64,000 bases of DNA from Bicyclus anynana (GCF_947172395.1 NC_069095.1:2480001-2544000); one strand, 5' to 3'. Shown: positions 33,153 through 44,877, numbered from the stretch's first letter. A program made the numbers and translations. Notes: generated by a model from the letters alone, not told the origin.

Positions 33153-34107
33153 TGTGATTAGTGTTATTAGTAGAATAGGATATATTTAGATATGTAAATA
33201 AGTTCGTATGATCATATTAAATTATAAGTCCATAATCGTATTAAGCGATAAATTTGCCGAATTTGTCAAACAACATTCAATAGAACTGCGGGCAAAGTTG
33301 ACGATTGCGATCAGCCAAACATTGGCTTGGGGTAAATTTTGATTTAAAGCAGCAATGGGGACGATGAATTGCCCGGAAATATAAATTGAATTCTTATCTT
33401 GATACTGATTAGAGAAATCCGGTTCCCACTCATATTGTCCTGTTGTTAGTATATTGCAGTATTTTAAATTTTATTTCGCCATTGATAATTATTTTACGAA
33501 ATTATCGTATTTTACTACATAAACAAATATACATTACTATATTTTAAATATCAATAATAGAAAAAGAACATTTAATTGATTCAATAATACTTTTTTAAAA
33601 GTCCTACTATTGTAAGCTACCGTTATAGGTCTTCATAGTGACTTTCATTAAAATTAAGTTAGTTAAGTAAAGAGTAAAAGAAGAAAACTTTCAGTAAAAG
33701 AAAATCATTTTAATAACGAAAGTATATTTGATGAAATTAAACTGAACTAAATCCTCAAAGGCTTCATATTTCAATTCCTAACTCATTTCCGATAGATTTC
33801 AAGGTTTAATCCTCACATATTGAACTAGTTGAAGTTTCAACCCTATTCTCAGAACTAGCTTTTATGCGAATCCGTATTAAAGGACAATTTAACTATTCAT
33901 TTCTTAAAAAAACATTTTTTTTTATCAAAATTATAGTAACTATTTTACATGCATCCTTTTTTAAAAATGAGCTGTAGTGCTGTTTATCTCTGTAATCTTT
34001 CCTATATCTAATTAATTTCATTTAAATCTATTTAACCGTTATGGGGCATAAGTTGTGTATCTGATCTAACTGTGTTAAGTATATAGACTTTCGTGAATCT
34101 CTGCACT
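33153..34107. other. no recognised feature
   Basis: AT-rich; one short open stretch near 33250-33350 (DKFAEFVKQHSIELRAK) is too short to call. Confidence 0.4.
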
Positions 34108-34314
34108 CTAGCGGACGCCCGCAACTACGTCCGCGTGGAATTTAGTTTTCCACAAATCCCTTGGGAACCGTGGATTTTCCGCGATGAAAAGTGTCCTATT
34201 TGTTAATCGAGAGAAAAATCTATTTCCATTCCAAATTTCAGCTAAATCAGTTGAGTAGTTACGGCGTGAAAGAGTAACAAACATCCTTACAAACTTTAGT
34301 GTTTATTAGTAGGA
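34108..34314 (-). mobile_element. Hel-1, full length
   Basis: CTAGCGGACGCCCGCAAC at the left and TTTATTAGTAGGA at the right. Interior phrases (TTTAGTTTTCCACAAATCCC, GGTGTATTTGTTAATCGAG-like) match 56743-56966. Confidence 0.75.
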
Positions 34315-34520
34315 TTAGTACTACTATGTACTATAGTCATCAGCGGCGAAGAGTTCACGCAAGCCGATTCTCCCCGGGTTACCTTTAAAAATCCATGCAT
34401 ATTCATTGATGTACTGTATCTAGATATAGGAGAATCCGGAGTTTGTATCACGCTGTTTGAATTTCCTTTTCTTTGGGATGGCTTACCTTCATCTAAATAC
34501 CATCCTTCGCCACTGATAGT

Positions 34521-34792
34521 CATCATCATCATCATATCAGCTGATGGACGTCCACTGCAGGAAAAATGCCTTTTGTAGGGACTTCCAAACATCACGATAC
34601 TGAGTCACGTGCATCCAGCGAATCCCTGCGACTCGGTTGATGTCGTCAGTCCACCTGGTGGGGGGTCGCCATTCCAGCACTTCGGAACCCCAACGTCCAT
34701 CGGCTCTTCGAACTATGTGCCCCGCCCATTGCCACTTCACCTTCGCAACTCGTTGAGCTATATCGGTGACTTTGGTTCTTCTGCGGATCTCT
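34521..34792 (-). pseudogene. RTE C-terminus and 3' end
   Basis: On the minus strand an open frame from EIRRRTKVTDIA through VKWQWAGH to WTDDINRVAGIRW and a terminal LQWTS, followed by stop at 34537 and the (GATGAT)n tail. About 12 codons (the KRSVGRPP region) are deleted compared with the copy at 22928. A second RTE subfamily, judging from its 3' end. Confidence 0.8.
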
Positions 34793-35148
34793 ATACTATA
34801 CTATAATTCCTGTTAAAATGTACATAAAACAGGACTTAAAACTGCTAAAACAGGGATCAAAAATAAAAAGAGGCTTGCACATGCCAAGACAGCTTCGGAA
34901 GTCGACTCCTTGTGAGTGGAAGAGTCAATATTAGCGAATATAAAAAGCAATTCGCATGCCAGACGCGGCCCGGGGCTTTCATCCTTGCCCCATTCAAACT
35001 TTTATGCAGATTATATAATGTTCTTTCCGACATGATATGGCTTAGTTCACTTAGGAGTAAATATATTCACGCAATATTTCAGAAGTGCATATATTTTTTA
35101 GGATAACTTAGAGAAGGGTCTTAAGGGGACTTAAGGTTGAATGACGTT

Positions 35149-35453
35149 CTTTATCAACCATTTTCCGGCTCACTGCAGAGCTCGAGTCTCCTCTCTGAAT
35201 GAGAGGGGTTAGGCCAATGGCCCACCACGCTGACCCAATGCGGATTGGCAGACTTGACACACGCAGAGAATTAAGAAAATTCTCTGGGATGCAGGTTTTC
35301 TCACAATATTTTCCTTCACCGTTTGAGACACGTGATATTTAATTTCTTAAAATGCACACAACTGAAAAGTTGGAGGTGCATGCCCCGGACCGGATTCGAA
35401 CCCACACCCTCCCGAATCGGAGGCAGAGGTCATATCCACTCGGCTATCCCGGC
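35149..35453 (-). mobile_element. SINE-B, full length
   Basis: Tail, body and head all present; B-box read as GGATTCGAACCCACACCC on the plus strand, head CCACTCGGCTATCCCGGC. No clear target duplication. Confidence 0.85.
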
Positions 35454-35474
35454 TACATTTTGAATTTTGATAAT

Positions 35475-35640
35475 ATTGAAGCAACTACCAGACGGCGCAT
35501 CTGGTGTTAAGTGATCATCGGCTGTAGCAGAGCCGACTATCTATAGAAGCTAGTAGAAAATAAGGACCCCTTCGAAGCTGGGATACCTGCCTTCTAAATC
35601 GATGCGGTGGGAGAGTCTCTACAATAAAAGAAAATTGTCA
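35475..35640 (+). repeat. unclassified dispersed repeat
   Basis: ACTACCAGACGGCGCATCTGG and TTAAGTGATCATCGG resemble a lepidopteran repeat family, possibly a SINE body. Limits are guessed. An imperfect foldback (TATGGTACGGGTGACAG versus TGTCACCGTACCCATGC) follows at 35692-35784. Confidence 0.3.
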
Positions 35641-35867
35641 AACTACGTTTGAAAAGCGATAACTAGCTACTACAGTTCGTTTCATGTAGGTATGGTACGG
35701 GTGACAGTTTTACTCTTGAAAGTTTGCCGCGATTCTTGATAATAGTATGAACGTCATCAGGTGATTGTCACCGTACCCATGCTATCTGAAAAACACTTTA
35801 GTCAAGTTTGTCTGCATTAAAAGCATAGTAGTTAATTTATGAACTTTGGACCGTGGTAGCTTTATTT

Positions 35868-36113
35868 ATTTTTTATTCTTTACAAGTTAACCCATGACTG
35901 CAATCTCACCTGATGGTAAGTGATGATGCAATCTAAAATGAAAGCTACGCAACTTATTAGGCGTAGAATAAAAATCACCATTCGATTCTGTTTATAGACG
36001 ACAGCGTACCAAAACGCTAAATCACTTGGCGATACGTCTTTGCCTGTAGTAGTAACTAGCTAAAGCCGAAGCCTCCCATCAGCCAGACCTGGACCAATTA
36101 AGAAAACCTCTTT
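35868..36113 (-). mobile_element. SINE-A, head missing
   Basis: Body and 3' end (ATTCTTTACAAGTTAACCC) are diverged. The copy stops at GAAAACCTC just where a LINE fragment begins, so the head was probably lost when that LINE or its flank arrived. Confidence 0.75.
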
Positions 36114-36117
36114 GTAG

Positions 36118-36515
36118 GTTTGGGTGTACTCTTATATAACAAGATCCCCAAGACAGTGATGCAATCCAATGCATAGCTTTAAGCAATATGTTAAAAAACA
36201 TTTACTTAGTCGAGGTTACTACAACATTGATGAGTTCCTTAAAGATAAAAGCGCTTGGAGGCCATTGGATCAGCTTCCACCTTCACACAGGAAATAAAAC
36301 TATAAGAAATTGTAATTGTTATCAATTGAAAATTATAATACTGTATGACCTTTTCAAAAGAGCCACTATTGAGTTTCTTGCCGGTATCTTCTCAGCAGAA
36401 CCTGCCTTCCGAACCGGTGGTAGAATCTTTACAAATAGTCAAATGACGTGTCAAAAGTGCTTGTAAACTGAGCCTACTTGAAATAAATGATTTGTGATTT
36501 GATTTTTGATTTTGA
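36118..36515 (+). mobile_element. LINE 3' end with C-terminal frame and TTTTGA tail
   Basis: After LLYNKIP-like sequence, an open frame at 36190-36297 encodes KKHLLSRGYYNIDEFLKDK followed by SAW, the usual C-terminus of a Jockey/CR1-like ORF2. The 3' untranslated part contains CCGGTGGTAGAATC, AAATAAATGATTTG and a (GATTTT)n tail. The rest of the LINE is missing. Clade assignment between CR1 and Jockey is open. Confidence 0.65.
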
Positions 36516-37097
36516 AATATGTTAATTAAAGAAAACATCAAGCCACGATGTGCCATTTAGGGCACTAAAAACAGCATTATGTGCCAAAAGCATGATTGCA
36601 ATGAAGTCGCAGGTGCATGTGTGATAGTTAGGATGTCTTGCCAAATTGGACAAGACCTGTTTGGAGGCCGTCCAACTTGGCTTGCGAGTCAAATGACCAT
36701 ATTAATAAACAACTATCGGGCATTTACTTAAGTATCAATAGCCATTTGCTTGAGTGCGGTTGGTGCTGGAACTAACAACTTGATGAAGTTATCTGGTTTA
36801 ATGTTTAGTAGCTTGGTAATTGAAATTAGCTTGGCACTTGTTGGGTATATTACGAATGAATATTATTAAATAGTTTTCGATAACTATTTATAATATTGAT
36901 TGTTGACGAGAGATGAGCTTGTAAGTATTCGTCGAAAACTTTTAAGGAATAGAAAGACGAAATCATACATAGCATACACTGAAAACTGGAATAAATGGTT
37001 TATACGATTTCTAAAAACGACTACAAATCTGAGTTAAGACCCTAGAGTAAGTAAATAACAAGCCTTCTATTATTGGTAGTTCCTTATTTAATAAAAA
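36516..37097. other. no recognised feature
   Basis: AT-rich DNA; nothing recognised. Confidence 0.4.
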
Positions 37098-37345
37098 ACA
37101 TTATCATCATCATTATCAACCCTTGTTGAAAGTTGAATATAACTCACTGTTGAGCTCGAGTCTCTTCTTAGAATTAGGCTAATAGTCCAACACGCTGGTC
37201 CAATGCAATCCGCATTGGACTAGCGTGTATATAATAATAGTCCAACTATTATATAGGTAGACTATATAGGTAGACTTCGCACACGTAGACAATTAAAAAT
37301 ATTCTCAGGTGTACAGGTTTCCTCACGATGTTTTTCGTTTACTAG
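37098..37345 (-). mobile_element. SINE-B, tail half with local inverted duplication
   Basis: SINE-B tail and body are recognisable, but the CACGCTGGTCCAATGC segment (37191-37206) is followed after 4 bases by its inverse with one mismatch (37211-37226), then by short AT-rich duplications of TATATAGGTAGAC. Confidence 0.65.
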
Positions 37346-38995
37346 ATTATCACAGCCTAATACATAATGTCTATCACTATAATTCTAAGTGTTTGACGTA
37401 TTTTGGCAGGGTTTAAGTTTGTTCAACCTATCTTTTGCTAATATCTATGCTGCTTCGTACTTTAATTGATTGAGTTACAAATATTAATTTTCATATATTT
37501 GTTTCAGAATATATTGCTCAATCTAACAAACAACATAATAGCTAACAGTAAATATATCACACGATTAATCAACTCGGAATAATTTCAGGCGCCCTGAAAA
37601 TAATTTTTCCCAGAATCACCTCAAATGGATACAAGTATTTCGTCAAGCCATTTAGCCAGCGACACAGGACAGGGCAGTGAGAACGTTTAATTAATGTCAG
37701 TCCATTCTACCGCACATTTATCTTGACAGCAATAAGATTCATTATCCGATGTGTTTTCGGTGATAAATACCTACTGGGTGATGCATAATGCGTCGAGCAA
37801 AACGGTACGTCAAATGTGCTGTGACGACAGAAAATGCAATGCACATTATATTCAGGATGACTCTTTGCAAAGTATCACAAGCTTCGTGTATGTTGCCATT
37901 GATTAATTCACGCTATAAGTGAATACGTTACAGAAAGACAGAGTATTTAAAGAAAGAGTTTGTAATCTGGATTCATATTTGAGTCATAAGCACCAAGCCT
38001 CATATGCCTGTAATAATGTAGGTACACCAGAAAGCGAAGTTTTAAATCGAAACATTACAGCTACATTTTTTAAGGAAAACATAAAATTAGTAGATAAATG
38101 CTAAGATTCTCTACAAAGACATTGTGTACCAGATGTTCACAGTTGTTGAATAGTGAAATTTTCATCAGGCTGAAAATAACGAAAATTACCAGAAGACCGT
38201 GGTTTGAAAGTTTTGGTTCTCGCGTGATTAGTTTCAAATAAGCACTTCCATAATTGCCAAAATTAGTATATAATAAATTATATCAGCTAAATAATATACC
38301 TACTACTAAATTATTGTTCTCACAAGACATTCTTTACAAGAACTTAATATTTTCATAGCATTATCAATTCCCATTATTAAAAGTTTTGTAACGTTTTCGT
38401 GAACTTCTTTTAGAAGTTTGAACTTTATATATTGTGACTCTACTAGACAATAGGAGAGTCAAAATATATTTGGCTTTTCAAAAAAGCTTGCAAAGCAAAA
38501 TCTATAAAATATGATGATTACACAGAGGCAGGATCCTTAACAAGTAGAACGTGCCGTTTAAACAACTTAAGACTGTAATATAATTTTATATCCCATTTTA
38601 AGCATGTCGCTATCCGTTAGTTTAAATTTATATTTACCTTGACCACATGAATTTCAATATTATTATCGCAAATATCGTCTAACGTCAGATCTATGGTAAT
38701 ACGAATTCCGCCCAGCGATGCGCGCGGTCTAGGTCATTCGCAGACTTTGTAATAATGTAATCTAAAGTCTATCCTTATAGCCCTATCTACAAGCTGTTGA
38801 CTCTCAAGTAAGGAATCTTATCGCATATCAGAGAATAAGAAATCACAAGCTAAAAGGATCAAAGATTATAACTTTGTCATATTGAATTTAATAGTAGTGA
38901 TTTTTTAAACATAAGCCATGGTTTAGGACTCTACTATCCTTTTTTCTCCAAATAAGGCAAAGCTCGTCTGATAAGATGGTATGGTTTAACCTAAA
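37346..38995. other. no recognised feature
   Basis: About 1.6 kb of AT-rich DNA. A 61-codon plus ORF at 37919-38104 is within chance expectation and has no recognised motif. Confidence 0.4.
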
Positions 38996-39068
38996 AGAAC
39001 CCGATGTTTCGAAAGTGCTTATAAACTAAGCCTAATTAAAATAAATGAACTTTGACGTTGACTTTTTT
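38996..39068 (+). mobile_element. LINE 3' end
   Basis: GTGCTTATAAACTAAGCC, AAAATAAATGAACTTTGACG and a degenerate TTGAC tail match the variant at 55437. Confidence 0.5.
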
Positions 39069-39211
39069 CTTTCTGATTTAAGGGATACAAAAATTTAAAC
39101 AATGCAAGGGTTTTATTAAAATCTAAATAAGTGAATAAATCTAACTAAATAAAAAGAAATAAATAAAATTAAAACCCATGTTTTCGAACTATATCGAGAT
39201 GGTGCCCATAA

Positions 39212-41171
39212 CCCTTTACACTGCACACGTAACAGCTTTTGCGGACGCAAACGTCGTCGAACGATCGTAAGACTATCTGAGGGCATGCGAAAACACACTT
39301 TATTATTATAGCTACATGGTGGAACTTGCCAGTCGTCCGGAAAACACGAAAAAGATGACTGTGTTTTTTGACCACGCCGCTCGAACAAGTACGTATTTAA
39401 TATTTTCGTAATGCTAACGGTTTACTAATATTTTTAAATGTAGTTTGCTACTTTATTAGTTGTTAAATAATACCACGTATGTTTTTTGTACATTAGTTTA
39501 TTTATCGGTTGATACTATGCCTCGAAATTTAAACTCGCACGATTGTAGTACCTCGGTTGTACTACGTAAACTTGATAACAAATGTTACCCTGTCTTTTAG
39601 TTTTATTTATGTGATTTAATGCCTTTGAATGTATGTATTTTTTACTTTTAGAGCGTTCACTCATGTGCGAAATAGATCACCTTTTGGCTAACGGCAATAT
39701 CTCTGATATTGAAGATTCTGAACACAGAATTCGATCCAGATGTCTCGTGTCAGCACACTGCAGACGAAGCGTCAGAAGAAGAACAGGATGACAAAGAAAT
39801 ACCACCTTCCTTTTAGGTAACAGAACTAAAACCTCCGTCACCACCATATGAATTGCCAGTCCTGCCAAATTTAAGAACGACAGTGAGAGAATCGCGTTCT
39901 ACTGTGCGAGAATCAAGATGTTTGCCTTCTACAGTAGCAGATCGAGAACGCCAGTAAGTAGACGTGGAAGAAGGCCTTCAAGAGGGCGCGGGGCAGCATC
40001 AGTTTTAGGTACAAGAAACAAGAAATCGAATATGGAAGCAAACTGCTTTTATAGAAAACGCTCACAAGTATTCTACCTTAACAATAAACCCAGTAAGACG
40101 ACCAATTGAATATTTTCATGGTTATTTTGATACACAGTTTTTTAGAAAAGATATCTCATTGTTCCAAATTATATTACCATACGCACTGCAGATCATGAAC
40201 ATAAATCTTCAAGAGCTGAAATAGCTAAATGATTTGCTATTCATCTTATTATGGGCTGTATTCCTTACCCTCGAGTAATGTATTGGAGAGTTGGTATGAA
40301 GTTAGGATTGATCAATGACCTAATGACAAGTGACAGACTCCTTACTCTAACTGGTAATGCACCATGTTGTCGAGTCCTATTCATCAGCTCCAAACGAAGT
40401 GGATAACCACGTATGGAAGGTACAAGCCATGATTGACATGTTAAATAAGCCTGTAAAAAATTGGTAAGAGTCCCAGAATTCTACTCGATTGACGAGCAGA
40501 TGATCCCCTTCACAGGACGCTGTAAGCTATGGCAAGTTGTAAAAAATAGACCACGACCTGTAGGCCTAAAAAGTTTTATCCTTTCCACAAGTGATGGTGA
40601 TGCTAGATTTCGAAATTCGCATAGGCGCTAAAAGCAGTTTCGGTGATACAAATCTTGGGTCTTGGCCCCTCAGTAATTTTACATTTGATAAAAGGTGTTC
40701 CACGTGGTTGCTGTACAATCATATGATCAATATCATGATCAATATTTTACTATACCATTCCTTTAATTGAGGAAATTGAAAAGATGGGGTTGCATTTGAC
40801 AGGAACCATAATGCAAAACAGGATTCCTGGCCGAGCATCAACTAAAATGTTTATTTTGTTTAACTTAAGTCTAAGACTGAAGTAAAAAAGTGTTGATTTT
40901 ATAATAATAATTATTAAAATAAATTATGTTTATAATTATCAATCATTATTTTATTATTTTCTTTGTTATATTGCTATATAATAACAGAGACTCACGATCG
41001 TGCGACTTACAATTATTTCCTGAAACTCACGATCGTGAGGGTCTGGTTGCAGCAAACCAGGTGCACCAGGATTTTTTTCAATATTTTTCTCATCATTTTC
41101 TACCACTATGGAAGTTAAGGAATAACATTTAAACACAATATAGAAGAACTTCATCTCTCGGGTGTAAAGGG
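39212..41171 (+). mobile_element. piggyBac-like transposon with ATAA duplication
   Basis: The ends are CCCTTTACAC at 39212 and its reverse complement GTGTAAAGGG ending at 41171, with ATAA directly outside each end (39208-39211, 41172-41175). The length is 1,960 bp. Inside the left end ACGATCGT occurs at 39261-39268. Inside the right end it occurs twice (40994-41001, 41029-41036), the second within the 14-bp palindrome CTCACGATCGTGAG, suggesting subterminal transposase sites. A decayed transposase fills the middle. piggyBac elements normally duplicate TTAA; ATAA is a departure or a later change at both sides. Confidence 0.8.
39661..40880 (+). pseudogene. piggyBac-like transposase, decayed
   Basis: Fragments in several frames, in order: an acidic N-terminal region (ADEASEEEQDDKEIPPS), PIEYFHGYFDTQFF, WRV-type sequence, a region readable as GLINDLMTSDR, SIDEQMIPFTGRCK containing the first catalytic aspartate of the DDE/D set, RPVGLKSFILSTSDG, GDTNLGLGP, then DQYF with the second aspartate, and TGTIMQNRIPGR. 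A 12-13 bp local duplication (ATGATCAAT twice, 40719-40742) and several frameshifts and stops break it. The last third, with the third aspartate and the cysteine-rich tail, is missing. The role was cut-and-paste transposition; this copy is inactive. Confidence 0.85.
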
Positions 41172-41298
41172 ATAAAGCATGGACGCCATCTAACCAACCA
41201 ACCAAATAACCAAGATATTTAACTATGACATGACAATTGACAGCAAAATCAAATCGACTACTGCATTGAAAATGTCACCAATCCGCCCTAGTCCTATT

Positions 41299-41520
41299 TC
41301 TTACTAATATTATAAACGCGTAAGTTTGTAGGGATGTTTGGAGGTTTGTTACTCTTTAACGCTGCAACTACTGAACCGATTTGGCTGAAATTTAGAATGG
41401 AAATGGATTTTACTCTGGATTAACACATAGGCTACTAGATTTAGTAGCCTATGTGTTAATCCAGAGTAAAATCCATCTCTATTTCAAATTTGAAGTAGAG
41501 ATAGATTATAGTCTGTATCT
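41299..41520 (+). mobile_element. Hel-1, 5' part with foldback
   Basis: Starts TCTTACTAATATTATAAACG and contains TTGTTACTCTTTAACGCTGC and TTGGCTGAAATTTAGAATGG. At 41403-41437 a 35-base arm is followed by a 4-base loop GATT and its exact reverse complement at 41442-41476, so the element turns back on itself and the 3' end is lost. Confidence 0.7.
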
Positions 41521-41566
41521 ATCAATATGTATTGTTAATGATGATGATGATGTATACCACAACCCG

Positions 41567-41657
41567 CTTTAGACCAGCGTGGTGGGCCTTCATAACCCTT
41601 GCATCCACGAGGTAGACCTGACCCTGTTAGCCAAATAGACTGATAATGATGATGGTA
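41567..41657 (+). mobile_element. SINE-C tail
   Basis: GACCAGCGTGGTGGGCC, CGAGGTAGACCTGACCC and AGACTGATAATGATGATGG, the final segment of SINE-C. Confidence 0.55.
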
Positions 41658-41968
41658 AATGTATAACGTATATCAATAATTTACACTATCTCGTACATAT
41701 CATACTAGGCTATCATAACACGCACGCTTTGCCCTCAATCACTCCATCGTATTTGGCTAAGATAATGGGATGGCCGTTGTCAATCAATTTGTTGTGGGAC
41801 GGATATAAATTGATCTTCCCCATGGTGTGATCGGAGCTTAAATGTTTATGCAAAACCACGTTCCGAGTTGACATCCGTCTGAATAACGGTCAATGTATAC
41901 GCAAACTTTATTGATGCGTCCCTTAATGGTAGGCGTCCACAGATCCGCATCGTACGTATCGGCCTTAT

Positions 41969-42104
41969 CGTATCAGCCGATAGACGTCCACTGCTGGACG
42001 TAGGCCTCTTACATGGACCTTCAAGCACAACGATCTCGAGCCGTCAGCATCCAGCGGCTCCCTGCAACCCGATTAATATCCTCGGTCCACGTAGTGGGGG
42101 TCGA
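41969..42104 (-). mobile_element. RTE 3' fragment
   Basis: ATCAGCCGATAGACGTCC, CCTTCAAGCACAACGATC and GTAGTGGGGGTCGAC belong to the final ~135 bases of RTE including the last codons. A SINE-B starts immediately at 42106. Confidence 0.7.
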
Positions 42105-42105
42105 C

Positions 42106-42353
42106 CCCGTGATAGCCCAGTGGATATGACCTCTACCTTCGATTTTGAATCTAGTCCGGGACATGCCTCCCTTTTCAGTTGTGTGCATTTTAGAAATTAA
42201 TTATCACGTAACTATCTCTTTATTCTCTACGTGTGTGAAGTCGGCCAATCCGAATTGGGCCAGCGTGGTGGACTATTGGCCTAATCCGTGTCGTTCAGAG
42301 AGGAAACTCGTGCTCAGCAGTGAGCCGAATATGTGTTGATAATGATAATGATG
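42106..42353 (+). mobile_element. SINE-B with deletions
   Basis: Head CCGTGATAGCCCAGTGGATA, tail GTGAGCCGAATATGTG and GATAATGATAATGATG. The B-box and the CATCGTGAGGAAACC region are partly deleted. Confidence 0.75.
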
Positions 42354-43255
42354 AGACCGGCCTTTATATCGAATCTGAAAAACACGGAAAATATAAAGAA
42401 AAACGCGTGCGTAAGCTTTAACAAAGCTTTTATTCTAATAAATATCTCAAAGGTCTTCTGAAAATGAAACCGTATTAGAAATTCAAACAAAATGGTTGTA
42501 TTAGCGATAAAACATGCTCTCATATTTGCCCTACATACATATTTGTATGTAAAATCGGGACGAAGTAATGAAAGGGTCTCTATTTGCTTAATACATTTCA
42601 TGCAAAGGATGCAGATAATAATATTACGATTGCTCCTTTGTGTATTATGTATGGGCTTTTGATATGTTACTATTTGTATATTATTAACTGCGACGTTGGC
42701 CTAATGGTTAGTATTTGGTTTTTTCTTTTCCACTTGGAAATCATTTTATTTAATAAATATTCACAATTATACATATAAAACTAAATACAATAATATTTAA
42801 ATTACTAGTAACTAACCTAACCTTAACCTTATTATAAAAATAAAATAAAAGAAAATACAAAATTAGATCTACAGACTTAGGCGTCTTAGAATTCGTCCGA
42901 ATCGTATTTGGTTATGAATTATGAGGTCTAATGGTGAAAGTTCATATTAAGTTGGTAATTATTAGATTTAACTGGTTGGTTTGTCTATTTTTTATTTTAT
43001 TCCAAATTTAAATCAAAATGATGTTATTTAATTTAAAAAAAATATTCCTATACAAAGGGGATGAAAATTTGTACTAAACAAATGAGATTTTCAAAAATGT
43101 TGCTAAATTATTGCGTAAAAGTTTCTCAATTATCACGGCCGAGTAGTCATATTATGTGACAGTGTACATAAGTAAATTAACCTTAGGTACCTTACCGCCA
43201 ATTAAAACAATACAAAAGGTTTAATATTAAAAGGATACGAGTAATACAGTGGTAA
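42354..43255. other. no recognised feature
   Basis: AT-rich; the ORFs at 42314-42601 and 42584-42778 overlap on opposite strands and look random. Confidence 0.4.
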
Positions 43256-43268
43256 TGTGAAAAAGATA

Positions 43269-43570
43269 CGTTATCAACCCATATTCAGCTCACTGCTGAG
43301 CTCGAGTATCTTCTCAGAATGAGAGGGGTTGGGTCAATAGTCCACCACGCTGACCCACTACGGATTGGCAGACTTCACAAACGCAGAGAATTAAGAAAAT
43401 TCTCTGGTATGCAGGTTTCCTCACGATGTTTTTCTTCACCGTTTGAGAAACGTGATATTTCTTAATATGCATACAACTGAAAAGTTGGAGGTGCATGCCC
43501 TGGACTAGATTCGAACCCATACCCTCCGAAATCGGAGGCAGGGGTCATATTCATTGGGCTATCACGTCTC
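43269..43570 (-). mobile_element. SINE-B, full length, 13-bp target duplication
   Basis: TGTGAAAAAGATA flanks it at 43256-43268 and 43571-43583 without mismatch. Both this copy and 18564 end at the head with GAGACGTGATAGCCC in element orientation, which fixes the true 5' end of the family. Confidence 0.92.
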
Positions 43571-43583
43571 TGTGAAAAAGATA

Positions 43584-44219
43584 AATTCTACCAATTAAAA
43601 TAAAACGCAAAGAAAATTGCCTTCCCCACGGTAATGCCAATAACATAATAAACCAGTGAATCGTGAACACAAACAATCGAAAATTCATTTACAGCCCCTC
43701 GCAATTGAGACATCTCAGGAGAAATAAAATAGCCTCATTTGCGACTCCAACGCGATCCGTTTAATTCTTTATACGGAACCCTCCGATGATTACATCAAGG
43801 CGTTTGAGATTAAAAGAAAATTAAAGCATAGCGACTGATGTCAACCCCACGAAGACACTAACGAAATTGTACTTCCAAACTGAAATGAACTTTATTTTTA
43901 TAGTTTTATAATTGAAAATTCATTGTACTGTTCTGATGAATTGCACTGCATAAGATTACCGCAGATAATATTGAATAGTCTAGCCCCTTAGGAATTTATC
44001 AACGTTTGGGGCGTTCCTTGGTAACAGATGCTCTTTGAGTCTTAATTTCATTTTAACTAAATTGTATAAAAGGGACAAGCGGAGATTATGAAATTTTCAA
44101 ATCGAGTTGCAAAGATCTTTAACCGATATAAAAGAGAGAGATTTTCGAGAAGTTTTTAAGTTATATTTAACATTTACTATGTGATTATGAATAAGTATTT
44201 ATAAAGCATAGTAGTAAAT
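43584..44219. other. no recognised feature
   Basis: AT-rich DNA; nothing recognised. Confidence 0.4.
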
Positions 44220-44246
44220 ATTAAGGATTAAGAGAGGACTACTCTC

Positions 44247-44582
44247 AAACGATGACGGCCTACGGTCCACAGTGGTGTGCGCGGTGGATTTACAAGACGA
44301 AGGTCCTGGGTTCGATTCCCGGCTGGGCTGATTGAGGTTTTCTTAACTGGCCCAGGTCTAGCTGGTGGGAGGCTCCGGCCGTGGCTAGTTACGGCAAACA
44401 CGTACCACCAAGCGATTTAGCGTTCCAGTTTGATGTCGTGTAGAAACTGAAAGGGGTGTGGATTTTCCTCATCTTTCTAACAAGTAAGCTCGCTTCTATC
44501 TTAGATTACATCACTTACCACCCGGTGAAATTGCTGCCAAGGGATTACTAATGAAAAGCATACTTACTAGAAAATAAACTTA
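44247..44582 (+). mobile_element. SINE-A, full length with a long flanking duplication
   Basis: Head GGCCTACGGTCCACAGTGG, intact B-box GGTTCGATTCCCGG and the complete body are present; the 3' end is altered (GGGATTACTAATGAAAAGC). ATTAAGGATTAAGASAGGACTACTCT occurs before (44220-44245) and after (44583-44608), with one difference (S is G or C). The span is longer than usual SINE duplications. Confidence 0.75.
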
Positions 44583-44717
44583 ATTAAGGATTAAGACAGG
44601 ACTACTCTTCATGGTACGCTAGGTGTAATACTTCCAAGGCTCAGCTTTTGCTGATACTGAGAATATCTTGAAAGAGTATTTCTTGCTTAACATTTCATAG
44701 TTAATCTTTTAATAGTA

Positions 44718-44877
44718 CTAGCCGGCGCCCCACGGTTTCATTCACGTAGTTCCCATTCCCGTGAGAATACAGGGATAACATATAACCAAAGACACTCACA
44801 AATAACGTGGCTTTCTAATAGTAAAAGATCCAGAGATTATCCCCTAAAATACCATAAACTTATAATATTAGTAAAGA
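44718..44877 (-). mobile_element. Helitron-type, Hel-2 ends with a different middle
   Basis: CTAGCCGGCGCCCCACGG and TTCCCATTCCCGTGAG match the Hel-2 3' end; TATAATATTAGTAAAGA matches its 5' end. The middle (ACTCACAAATAACGTGGC, GTAAAAGATCCAGAG) is unrelated. Confidence 0.6.

Noticed and set aside
39116..39388. Minus ORFs of 90 and 68 codons with several cysteines, next to the transposase relic
   Set aside because: They cross the left terminus of the piggyBac-like element (39212), so they cannot be an ancestral gene. The resemblance to a cysteine-rich transposase tail is weak.
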